A program made the position numbers and the translations under genes. Under the pieces are notes generated by a model. The model searched no databases, was not told the origin of the DNA, and saw only the letters and a list, made by a program, of their open reading frames with translations. From NCBI GenBank assembly GCA_001443525.1, contig LKPX01000001.1, positions 42,678 through 106,677 of the forward strand: a DNA stretch of 64,000 nucleotides, given 5' to 3'. Position 1 is the stretch's first letter. Every line of letters starts with the position of its first letter. The DNA comes from Desulfobacteraceae bacterium RAAP-1 (GTDB taxonomy: Bacteria > Desulfobacterota > Desulfobacteria > Desulfobacterales > Desulfatirhabdiaceae). This document shows positions 18,177-25,042 of this stretch, piece after piece.

Positions 18177-18380
18177 ATGACAATTGACAAGATCGTGCTG
18201 GCGTTTGCCGGAAGCGTTATTCTAATCAGTCTGCTGCTGTCGTGGGCTTATAGCCATTATTGGCTGTGGCTGACGGCCATTGTAGGCGCCAACCTGCTTC
18301 AGGCGTCTTTTACTGGATTTTGTCCTCTGGCAAAGGTGCTGAAGCTTTTAGGAGTTAAAGAAGGCGCGGCGTTTAAATAA
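18177..18380 (+). CDS. Small inner-membrane protein, DUF2892 (YgaP-like)
   Basis: A 67-residue protein with two hydrophobic helices (~6-24 and ~28-47) and the family signature ASFTGFCPLAKVLKLLGVK near the C-terminus, as in the membrane segment of E. coli YgaP. Stand-alone DUF2892 proteins are widespread; their role is not established, though many occur with rhodanese or sulfur-transfer proteins. Here there is no rhodanese neighbour. AAAGGAGG precedes the ATG, and a clear intrinsic terminator follows at 18389, so it is a single-gene transcript whose promoter would lie within or next to the family B repeat. Confidence 0.85.
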   Translation: MTIDKIVLAFAGSVILISLLLSWAYSHYWLWLTAIVGANLLQASFTGFCPLAKVLKLLGVKEGAAFK

Positions 18381-18388
18381 CAGAAGGA

Positions 18389-18436
18389 AAAACGTAGTTC
18401 ATGACTGTTTACAGCGGTGATGAACTGCGTTTTAAT
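18389..18436 (+). terminator. Rho-independent terminator after the DUF2892 gene
   Basis: AAAACGTAGTTCAT (18389-18402) pairs with ATGAACTGCGTTTT (18420-18433) across a 17-nt loop with one G-U type mismatch. The 3' arm ends in TTTT followed by AATTCTTT. Confidence 0.75.
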
Positions 18437-18470
18437 TCTTTGCAGCTCTTGCGACATTGCGATTTAGGCT

Positions 18471-18623
18471 TGACGGATTCGTAAAAAGTCCGCAGGCTGC
18501 GTTGTGCCGCATCCTTCGTCATTGCAGTGTACGACAAGTACGCTTCATTCCTCAGGACTTGCACGCCTTGCCTGCGAACATTTTACGAAGTCGTCCGAAA
18601 TTCGACTTTTTACGAAGGCATCA
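18471..18623 (-). repeat. Short interspersed repeat, family A, inverted copy overlapping the ddl 3' end
   Basis: A 153-bp copy in reverse orientation to the one at 16306, starting TGACGGATTCGTAAAAAGTC and ending ACTTTTTACGAAGGCATCA. Its right end overlaps the last codons of ddl (18610-18623) and supplies that gene's TAA stop. Confidence 0.75.
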
Positions 18624-19545
18624 AGCTTAGTTCAATCAGTCTGTCCAGAAGTTGAGGAAAGGATATCCCGGCGGTTTTGGCGGCGAGAGGCAGCAGGCTG
18701 GTTTGAGTCATGCCCGGGATGGTATTGGTTTCAAGGACATATATATCTCTGTCCTTCAATATCATGTCTGTACGGCTGTATCCATTGCAAAAAAGCGCCC
18801 GGTGAGCCATCAGTGCGCGGGTCTGCGCTTTTTGTGTCAGTGTGTCATCAATACGGGCGGGACAAATTTCCCGGCTGGCGCCAGGAAGATACTTGGCGTG
18901 ATAGTCAAAAAATTCGTACTGGCTGTCCGGAATAATTTCTATGACCGGCAGGGGTTCCAGTTCCTGGTTACCGATAACGCCAACGGTCAATTCTGTACCC
19001 TGAATGAATGCCTCAATCAGCACCGTATCATCATGCTGAAAGGCGTTGCTGAAAGCCGATGTAATGGCTTCAGGAGTTTTTACGATAGACATCCCGATAC
19101 TGGAGCCTCCTTTTACTGGTTTTACGACCAGTGGCAACCCTATGCGTTCTATAATCGTCCGCGTATTCCACCGATCCTGACGGTGAAGCGTCATATAGGC
19201 GGGAGTCGGGATTCCTGCTTTTTCATAAAGCTGTTTGGATGCCAGTTTATTCATGGCGACAGCACTTCCCAAAACGCCAGATCCCTGATAGGGAATGCCC
19301 AGAAGATCCAGAAGCCCCTGAACCGTTCCATCTTCTCCAAATGGCCCATGCAAAACAATAAGGGCGACATCCAGGGTAGGGGCATCTGCGACAAGACGGA
19401 GAAGATCCGTTTTGGGGTCGTAGCGGCAAACAGTGTATTTCGATTTGTCTAAAGCCTCAAAAACCTGATCTCCGCTTTTCAGGGATACATCACGCTCGGA
19501 AGAAACGCCGCCAGAAAGTAGAGCAACGGTGAGTTTTTTTGTCAT
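18610..19545 (-). CDS. ddl: D-alanine--D-alanine ligase
   Basis: ATP-dependent ligation of two D-Ala molecules for peptidoglycan precursors, in the cytosol. It has 311 residues, normal for DdlB-type enzymes. Key parts: GGVSSERDVSL with E17, the HGPFGEDGTVQGLL segment, KPVKGGSSIGM in the ATP-grasp lid, and the metal-binding ETNTIPGMTQTSL near the C-terminus. It is the last gene of a three-gene minus-strand operon behind the DUF1992 and SHOCT-like genes, with a 9-nt gap. The last residues (LMPS) and the stop codon come from a family A repeat that has inserted at the 3' end; the catalytic fold is complete before that point. Confidence 0.95.
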   Translation of the reverse strand: MTKKLTVALLSGGVSSERDVSLKSGDQVFEALDKSKYTVCRYDPKTDLLRLVADAPTLDVALIVLHGPFGEDGTVQGLLDLLGIPYQGSGVLGSAVAMNKLASKQLYEKAGIPTPAYMTLHRQDRWNTRTIIERIGLPLVVKPVKGGSSIGMSIVKTPEAITSAFSNAFQHDDTVLIEAFIQGTELTVGVIGNQELEPLPVIEIIPDSQYEFFDYHAKYLPGASREICPARIDDTLTQKAQTRALMAHRALFCNGYSRTDMILKDRDIYVLETNTIPGMTQTSLLPLAAKTAGISFPQLLDRLIELSLMPS

Positions 19546-19554
19546 CTAAAAACC

Positions 19555-20046
19555 TCATGACATCAGTAGTTGGCGTTTGACGCTGTTGAATTCTTCCAGA
19601 GTAATTAAATTGTTTTCCAGTAAACGTACCAGTTCGGAAAGTTCGCGGATTCTGGCGGATGCCGGATCTTCGAGTTGAGGTGGCGTATCGCAGGATGTAT
19701 CCGGAAGAAATGTTGAAGGACTCCTGTCGTTGTTGATCTTAAACGACGCAACGCCCCCCAGAATACTGATTTCCACAGATCGGCCGTGAAAAAGTGGGGA
19801 TTGCAGCATTTCCTGGAGTGTTTTGCCTTCCTCTTTCATCCTCGTGTAGAATCGATACGCCGATGCAGCAATAGCAGCAGCTCCTCCCAGAAATATCCAG
19901 ATCATGTACTGAATAATTCCGCGGAAAAAAATAACCAACAGGCCTAGTCCGGCAATCAGAAGGATATGAAGCAGCAATACCGAATAGGCCATGAGTACGC
20001 TTTTAAAAACGCTATCACTCTGTTTGATTTTATGTGTCATGATCAT
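19555..20046 (-). CDS. Two-TM membrane protein with C-terminal SHOCT-like motif
   Basis: A 163-residue protein that I do not recognise beyond its parts. Two hydrophobic helices lie at ~22-42 and ~45-66 (LLLHILLIAGLGLLVIFF, MIWIFLGGAAAIAASAY), followed by a soluble region. The last ~30 residues (IRELSELVRLLENNLITLEEFNSVKRQLL) fit the SHOCT short helical motif, usually found at protein C-termini and thought to mediate assembly. The start could equally be the MTHKI methionine two codons in. It sits between the DUF1992 gene (11-nt gap) and ddl (9-nt gap), so it is co-transcribed and may relate to the envelope. Confidence 0.7.
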   Translation of the reverse strand: MIMTHKIKQSDSVFKSVLMAYSVLLLHILLIAGLGLLVIFFRGIIQYMIWIFLGGAAAIAASAYRFYTRMKEEGKTLQEMLQSPLFHGRSVEISILGGVASFKINNDRSPSTFLPDTSCDTPPQLEDPASARIRELSELVRLLENNLITLEEFNSVKRQLLMS

Positions 20047-20057
20047 CAGATGTACGC

Positions 20058-20444
20058 TTATACTGAGGGTTTGGAGTCCATGCGACAGGTGAGTATCGCA
20101 GCGTAATGCTGAGGCATTTCCATGGTAACCGGAGATTTTCGAAGGCAGTTGAGTTTCAGAATTAAATAATTCAACCGCTTTAACAGACGATATTTCCGAG
20201 ACGTATCCTCCATATCTGTCAGCAGGTCCTGCGTCTGAAAAATCTCTTTTTTCAGCTCAATTTCCGGAGGAATATAACCGGCATTTTTCAGGATTTTGTA
20301 GGAAAGTCTCAGATCTTCCGGAATATGTCGGTCATCTTCCAGTTCCAATGGCATTCCGGAGCCCGGAAGATTGTCAAACTCCCCACGACGCTGCGCCTGA
20401 AGGATACGCTCTTCTACAATTTTTTCGAAACCTGTTGGTATCAT
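20058..20444 (-). CDS. DUF1992 (DnaJ-C28-like) protein
   Basis: A 128-residue protein with the DUF1992 / DNAJC28-conserved domain at the N-terminus: EERILQAQRRGEFDNLPGSG (~11-30), then MPLELEDD and a helical remainder. In eukaryotes this domain accompanies a J-domain; bacterial members such as E. coli YhdN-like proteins stand alone and have no settled role. It is first gene of the three-gene unit ending in ddl. No J-domain or HPD motif is present. Confidence 0.85.
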   Translation of the reverse strand: MIPTGFEKIVEERILQAQRRGEFDNLPGSGMPLELEDDRHIPEDLRLSYKILKNAGYIPPEIELKKEIFQTQDLLTDMEDTSRKYRLLKRLNYLILKLNCLRKSPVTMEMPQHYAAILTCRMDSKPSV

Positions 20445-20716
20445 GGGTTCAAATTGGATACAATTTCATTATATGAAGGCTGGATTATACGCAGATACAG
20501 ATGGGCTGTCAATGTAATCGTTGCGGTGTGAAGCGAATCCCACTGTCAAGACAAAAAAGAGCCGAGTTTAAGGAGGCTTTTTTCAGCTTTATGACAGGTT
20601 ATTGTCTCAAACTATTGCATAGAATTTCAACGATTATTTTCCCTGTTGATATTGGGTGAAAAATCTTCTAATCTGCTATCAGACGCAGTTGTGTTCTTTC
20701 CTGCCTTTTTCAAATC
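20445..20716. other. Intergenic region with a weak orphan hairpin
   Basis: It should contain the minus-strand promoter for the DUF1992-SHOCT-ddl operon. A hairpin at 20555-20583 (AAAAGAGCC paired with GGCTTTTT, 11-nt loop) ends in T-runs on both strands but follows no recognised gene, so it may mark a lost gene or an unrecognised small transcript. Confidence 0.35.
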
Positions 20717-20865
20717 TGATGCTCTCGTAAAAAGTCGAATTTCGGACGGCTTCGTAAAATGTTCGCAGGCAAGGCGCGCAAATTCTTCAGGAGTGAGGCG
20801 TACTTTTGGGTACGCCGTAACGACGAAGGATGCAGCGCTGGCGCAGCATCCGGACAAAGCCGTCA
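20717..20865 (+). repeat. Short interspersed repeat, family A, copy with damaged right end
   Basis: A 149-bp copy starting TGATGCTCTCGTAAAAAGTC. The right end reads CGGACAAAGCCGTCA, having lost the TTTTTACG seen in intact copies. It lies 35 bp upstream of the cytidylate-kinase-like gene. Confidence 0.7.
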
Positions 20866-20900
20866 AACCTGCCGGACAATCTGAATGAAAGGAGATACTG

Positions 20901-21695
20901 ATGCCGATTATCACCATTTCCAGAGGAAGCTATTTTCACGGAAGGTCTATCGCTGAAAAACTATCCCGAAGATTAAACTATGCCTGTGTATCCCGGGATG
21001 AAATCATTGAGAACCTTGACGAATTCCACCTGCCGGAAATAAAACTGGTACGGGAACTCAATGATGCTTTTTCCATTCTTGACCGTTTCCCTCATGGCAA
21101 AAAACGTTTTGTTGCAGCAATCCGCTCGGCGATTCTCAACCGGTTTCTATCCGGCAATGTGGTTTATCATGGGCTGGTGGGCCATTATTTTGTCAGCGGT
21201 GTTTCACACGTTCTCAAGGTCAGAATCGTATCCGATATCGAAAGCAGAGTGGCTGGTGAAATGGCCAGAGAAAATATTTCTGAAGAAAAAGCGCGCTACA
21301 TCCTGAAAAAAGATGATGACGAGAGGCGGAAATGGGCGATGTTTCTCTACGGCATTGACATCGCCGCTCCTGAAACATACAACCTGGTTATCAACATCGG
21401 CCAGTTATCCGAGGATGAAGCAATCGATATCATCGCCGGCGCCGTCACTTTTCCTTCCTTTCAGGAAACGGCCGAATCCAGGTCTGCCCTGGTAGATCTG
21501 GCGATTACAGCCACCGTCATCCGGAAGCTGTTTGATTTTCCACATGCGGATGTTGTTTCCAAAAACGGTCGCGTCAGAATATCTCTCAAGGTTCCGGAAA
21601 GCCAGCAATCGCTGATTCGTGAGCGGATAGAGCACATACTTTCATCCATTGCAGAGATCAAGGAATACCGGCTTCAGTTTGATTCATATTTTTAA
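20901..21695 (+). CDS. Cytidylate-kinase-like family protein with C-terminal BON-like region
   Basis: A 264-residue protein. Residues ~1-190 resemble the cytidylate-kinase-like family (AAA-type NMP kinase fold): ITISRGSYFHGRSIAEKLSRRL at the start, a SRDEII helix, and a lid-like KDDDERRKWAMFLYGID. The P-loop is degenerate: SYFHGRS replaces GxGSGKS, with no Walker lysine, so ordinary ATP binding is doubtful. Residues ~195-264 (ALVDLAITATVIRKL through IKEYRLQFDSYF) look like a small alpha/beta BON-type module. Such proteins are frequent in Desulfobacterota with unknown function. It appears monocistronic: the ABC transporter 182 bp downstream has its own candidate promoter. Confidence 0.7.
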   Translation: MPIITISRGSYFHGRSIAEKLSRRLNYACVSRDEIIENLDEFHLPEIKLVRELNDAFSILDRFPHGKKRFVAAIRSAILNRFLSGNVVYHGLVGHYFVSGVSHVLKVRIVSDIESRVAGEMARENISEEKARYILKKDDDERRKWAMFLYGIDIAAPETYNLVINIGQLSEDEAIDIIAGAVTFPSFQETAESRSALVDLAITATVIRKLFDFPHADVVSKNGRVRISLKVPESQQSLIRERIEHILSSIAEIKEYRLQFDSYF

Positions 21696-21722
21696 CCGGC
21701 ATGGGGCAGCCCTATTAACCTG

Positions 21723-21750
21723 TTGACTTAAAAGCCGACATTTTTATATA
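21723..21750 (+). promoter_or_regulatory. Possible sigma-70 promoter for the amino acid ABC transporter
   Basis: TTGACT at 21723-21728 and TATATA at 21745-21750 with a 16-nt spacer (or TATAAG at 21747 with 18 nt). The leader to the ATG at 21878 would be ~120 nt. Confidence 0.45.
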
Positions 21751-21877
21751 AGAACGACAGTTACGGGACTTTTGCCGACAAGATTCAGACCGCACTTGCT
21801 ATTCATTGAATTTTCAGAATGGCGTTGACGTCCGTTGCCTTTTTCCGATAGGCAATGGTTATGATGGAAACTGCTGA

Positions 21878-22699
21878 ATGACCAGCCTGTCTCAGAAAAC
21901 AAAGAATAACAACCTGTTTTTCCAAAATCTATCTTCTCTTATTGATGTTTTTAAATATGTGGCCGTCATTCTGACCATCATCTGGCTGATCAACGCCGGA
22001 ACCCAAAGACTCGGATACAACTGGCAGTGGTATCGCGTTCCCCGGTATATTTTCACCTTTGAAAACGGGCATCTGACCGATGGCCCTCTGATTCAGGGAC
22101 TGGTGGTCACTTTCCAAATTTCCGGTATCAGCATGTTGCTTTCTTTTGCTATCGGGTTGGTGGCCGCCTTGCTCCGAATGTCTGACTCCCTTGCGGCCCG
22201 CTTTCTGGCGCGTTGCTATCTGGAAATGATCCGTAACACGCCGCTGGTGGTGCAGCTTTTTTTTATTTATTTTGTTTTGGGCCCGGTACTGGGGATAGAT
22301 CGCTTTTTTTCAGCCGTGCTGGCCCTCAGCCTTTTTGAAGGAGCCTATGCTTCGGAAATTTTTCGAGCTGGAATCGTCTCCATTCAAAAGGGGCAATGGG
22401 AAGCCGCTCATAGCTTGGGACTCAGCATTTTCGATACCTATCGCTGCATTATTCTGCCTCAGGCCATCCGTCGAATTCTTCCACTGCTGACCAGCCAGGG
22501 GATATCTCTGGTCAAAGATTCCGCCCTGGTCAGCATCATCGCCGTTTACGATCTGACCATGCAGGGTCAGGTCATCATCGCTGAAACATTTTTGACTTTC
22601 GAAATCTGGTTTACGATTGCTGCTATTTACCTGGTTGTTACCTTGATGCTGTCGATTCTGGCCAATTTCCTTGAAAACCATCTCAGGGTTCGGGCATAA
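21878..22699 (+). CDS. Polar amino acid ABC transporter permease (first of two)
   Basis: A 273-residue inner-membrane permease of the HisM/GlnP family. After an N-terminal helix (~27-42), a core of about five helices carries the family pattern LIQGLVVTFQISGISML (~72-88), RNTPLVVQLFFIYF (~119-132) and the EAA coupling loop EAAHSLGLSIFDTYRCIILPQAI, which contacts the ATPase. It pairs with the next gene to form a heterodimeric channel for a polar amino acid or related solute. The substrate is not predictable. The following permease starts 51 nt downstream. Confidence 0.9.
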   Translation: MTSLSQKTKNNNLFFQNLSSLIDVFKYVAVILTIIWLINAGTQRLGYNWQWYRVPRYIFTFENGHLTDGPLIQGLVVTFQISGISMLLSFAIGLVAALLRMSDSLAARFLARCYLEMIRNTPLVVQLFFIYFVLGPVLGIDRFFSAVLALSLFEGAYASEIFRAGIVSIQKGQWEAAHSLGLSIFDTYRCIILPQAIRRILPLLTSQGISLVKDSALVSIIAVYDLTMQGQVIIAETFLTFEIWFTIAAIYLVVTLMLSILANFLENHLRVRA

Positions 22700-22750
22700 C
22701 CGTTAAGAAGGGGCCGTTCACATGCGGAATGGACAGTTCGACATCAAGGA

Positions 22751-23689
22751 ATGTTCGGACATCATCGCCGCGGAGTGCATCAACAAAACCTTATCTTAAG
22801 GGTTCTATACTTGAGGAAGTTGCCGAAATTTACGCTGTTGGATGCTGTCATTATAGTAGCCGTTGCCGCCCTGATGGGTTACATCGGCTACCGCATCAAC
22901 GTTGGAATACATTACAAATGGAACTGGAGCGCCATTCCGCAATACTTGCTGCGTATCGACAAAAATGGCAATTGGAAGGCGAATCTATTGATGCAGGGTC
23001 TTTTAACAACGATTCGGCTTAGTATCTGGGCAACCCTGCTGGCCACGATCATAGGAACCGTTGTCGGCTTTTTCCGCATCAGCAGAAGCCTTTTCAAACG
23101 AATGCTGGGCCGAACGTTCGTGGAGTTGATTCGCGACATGCCTCCCCTGGTGCTGATTTTTATTTTTTATTATTTTGTCAGCGGTCAGATCATGCCATTT
23201 CTCGGTCTGGATAACTTTCTCAGAAATGCCTCCAAACCCGCACAAAACATTGTTGCATTTTTATTTGCGCCACCGCAGTATTTCACTGCCTTTCTCTCAG
23301 CCATGGTAACTGTAGCGATTTTCGAGGCAGCCTATATCGCGGAAATCGTCCGGGCCGGCGTTCAATCCGTCGAGAAAGGTCAGTTTGAGGCCTGTCGTGC
23401 CTTGGGATTGTCATGGTGGCAAACAATGCAGTATGTCATCCTGCCACAGGTCATTCAGAGAATTCTACCTCCCCTGGCTGGTCAATTTATCTCTACGATC
23501 AAGGATTCCGCCATTGTTTCAGTGATCTCGATCCCGGAACTCTGCTTTCAGGGAATGGAACTGATGGCCTCCACCTATTTGACATTTGAATGCTGGATCA
23601 CCATCACGGCGCTGTATCTGATTTTGACCCTCAGCCTGTCGCTGATGGTGGAGCGTTTTGAAATTTTTATGAGAAGAAGCACGGCTTAA
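22751..23689 (+). CDS. Polar amino acid ABC transporter permease (second of two)
   Basis: A 312-residue partner permease. It has an N-terminal helix at ~33-50 and a linker similar to the first permease (WNWSAIPQYLLRIDKNGNWK versus WQWYRVPRYIFTFENGHLTD), then LLMQGLLTTIRLSIWATLL, RDMPPLVLIFIFYYF and the EAA loop EACRALGLSWWQTMQYVILP. An AAGGA stands directly upstream of the ATG; the N-terminal ~28 residues are basic and not hydrophobic, so a later start cannot be excluded. The gene is followed by a family A repeat and then the binding-protein gene. No ATP-binding subunit is adjacent. Confidence 0.88.
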   Translation: MFGHHRRGVHQQNLILRVLYLRKLPKFTLLDAVIIVAVAALMGYIGYRINVGIHYKWNWSAIPQYLLRIDKNGNWKANLLMQGLLTTIRLSIWATLLATIIGTVVGFFRISRSLFKRMLGRTFVELIRDMPPLVLIFIFYYFVSGQIMPFLGLDNFLRNASKPAQNIVAFLFAPPQYFTAFLSAMVTVAIFEAAYIAEIVRAGVQSVEKGQFEACRALGLSWWQTMQYVILPQVIQRILPPLAGQFISTIKDSAIVSVISIPELCFQGMELMASTYLTFECWITITALYLILTLSLSLMVERFEIFMRRSTA

Positions 23690-23694
23690 AGCAT

Positions 23695-23834
23695 GGTGCC
23701 ATCGTAAAAAGTCGATGTAAAATGTTCGCAGGCAAGGCGTGCAAATCTGCAAGGAGTGAGGCGTACTTTTGGGTGCGCCGCAACGACGAAGGATGCGGCG
23801 CAATGCAGCATGCGGACTTTTTACGAAGCCGTCA
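23695..23834 (+). repeat. Short interspersed repeat, family A, between permease and binding-protein genes
   Basis: A 140-bp copy from TGGTGCCATCGTAAAAAGTC to ACTTTTTACGAAGCCGTCA, inside what would otherwise be a compact ABC transporter operon. It ends 22 bp before the ribosome site of the binding-protein gene. Confidence 0.75.
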
Positions 23835-23866
23835 AAGCATAATTATTGATCTCAAAAGGAGGCATG

Positions 23867-24712
23867 ATGAGAATCAAATCGAGATTGTTATCGGAAGTTA
23901 TTTGGGTTGGCATGGCGTTTTTTCTGTTTGTCTGCTCGATTTCACCGGTACTGGCGGGTGAATTGCAAAATAAGCTCGTTGCCGAAAGCACCATCGAACA
24001 GGTCATGAAACGCGGCGTTCTGAAAGTGGGCATGTCCACTTTTGTGCCCTGGGCCATGAACGACAAAAAGGGTCAGCTCGTCGGCTTTGAAATCGATGTG
24101 GCCAAAAGACTGGCGAATGATCTCGGCGTGAAGGTCGAATTTATTCCGACCAAATGGGCGGGCATCATTCCGGCCCTTCTGACGGGCAAATTCGATGTGA
24201 TTATCGGCGGCATGTCGATACAGCCAGGCCGAAGCCAGAAAGTCAATTTCAGCATTCCCTATGATTATACTGGTCAAGCCATTGTAGCCAGTAAACAACT
24301 TGCAGCCGGATTCAAAAGTCTTGCGGACTTCAACAAACCGGAAGTGACTCTGACAGCAAGATTGGGTTCCACATCCGTGGCTGCCATCAAGAAGTTCATG
24401 CCAATGGCCAGGCTAAGGCTCTTTGACGATGAATCCCAGGCTTACCAGGAAGTAATCAACGGCAGGGCCTATGCCATGGTGGGTTCTGCACCGACACCGG
24501 CGTTCCAGGCGCTGAAATATCCGGAAACTCTCTTCAATCCCATTCCTGGAACGTTTACCAAGGAGCCCATCGCTTTTGCCGTTCGAAAAGGCGACTATGA
24601 CACTATCAACTATTTCAATAGCTGGATAACGGTGGTTGCGGCCGAGGGCTGGCTGAAAGAGAGAAAACACTACTGGTTCGAAACCAATGATTGGAAATCT
24701 TCCATTCAGTAG
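23867..24712 (+). CDS. Polar amino acid ABC transporter substrate-binding protein
   Basis: A periplasmic solute-binding protein of the HisJ/GlnH family (SBP_bac_3), 281 residues from the ATG at 23867, chosen because AAGGAGG ends 4 nt upstream (an ATG at 23864 is too close). The signal peptide runs to about residue 31 (MAFFLFVCSISPVLAGE). The domain starts MKRGVLKVGMSTFVPWA and has the typical GQLVGFEIDVAKRLANDLGVKVEF lobe, the FDVIIGGMSIQPGRSQKVNFS hinge, and ARLGSTSVAAIKKFMP. It works with the two permeases upstream; the ligand-contact arginine in PGRSQK suggests an alpha-amino/carboxylate ligand. No ATPase gene is near. Confidence 0.92.
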   Translation: MRIKSRLLSEVIWVGMAFFLFVCSISPVLAGELQNKLVAESTIEQVMKRGVLKVGMSTFVPWAMNDKKGQLVGFEIDVAKRLANDLGVKVEFIPTKWAGIIPALLTGKFDVIIGGMSIQPGRSQKVNFSIPYDYTGQAIVASKQLAAGFKSLADFNKPEVTLTARLGSTSVAAIKKFMPMARLRLFDDESQAYQEVINGRAYAMVGSAPTPAFQALKYPETLFNPIPGTFTKEPIAFAVRKGDYDTINYFNSWITVVAAEGWLKERKHYWFETNDWKSSIQ

Positions 24713-25042
24713 CCAGAGACAAACAAAAAAATACTTGATGCCGGATGTAGATGCTTTGATGTCGGCGAGTACATGGCGCTTTGCATAATTCTTGAATTTC
24801 TGATTCTGAATCAATAAATTCCTTGACACCTAGTGGATAATTTGGCAAAGAAAATAATTTCAATCTCCCGGATGTTTTCCGTTTGGTTGAAGCTATAAAG
24901 ACAGTTATTGGATATCCGTGATGAAGATATAACGAACCGAAGTCTGTTGAATAAGACATTGCATGTGTGAGTCGTGAACACCTTTTGATGGTCTCGCAGA
25001 AAGTCCAACCCTTTAATTACAGAGAAAAACAGGAAGACAACT
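24713..25042. other. 330-bp intergenic region upstream of the Hdr cluster
   Basis: No gene or RNA recognised. A perfect TTGACA at 24823-24828 has no acceptable -10 at 16-18 nt, and no sigma-54 element is seen. The promoter of the Hdr/Mvh/Met cluster should lie here but I cannot place it. Confidence 0.4.

Noticed and set aside
22722..22799. Small 25-codon ORF (MRNGQFDIKECSD...) ahead of the second permease
   Set aside because: It overlaps the start of the second permease, has no family match, and most likely is not translated as a separate protein.
24823..24841. Sigma-70 promoter for the Hdr cluster (TTGACA at 24823)
   Set aside because: No -10-like hexamer at 16-18 nt; the nearest GATAAT is only 7 nt away.
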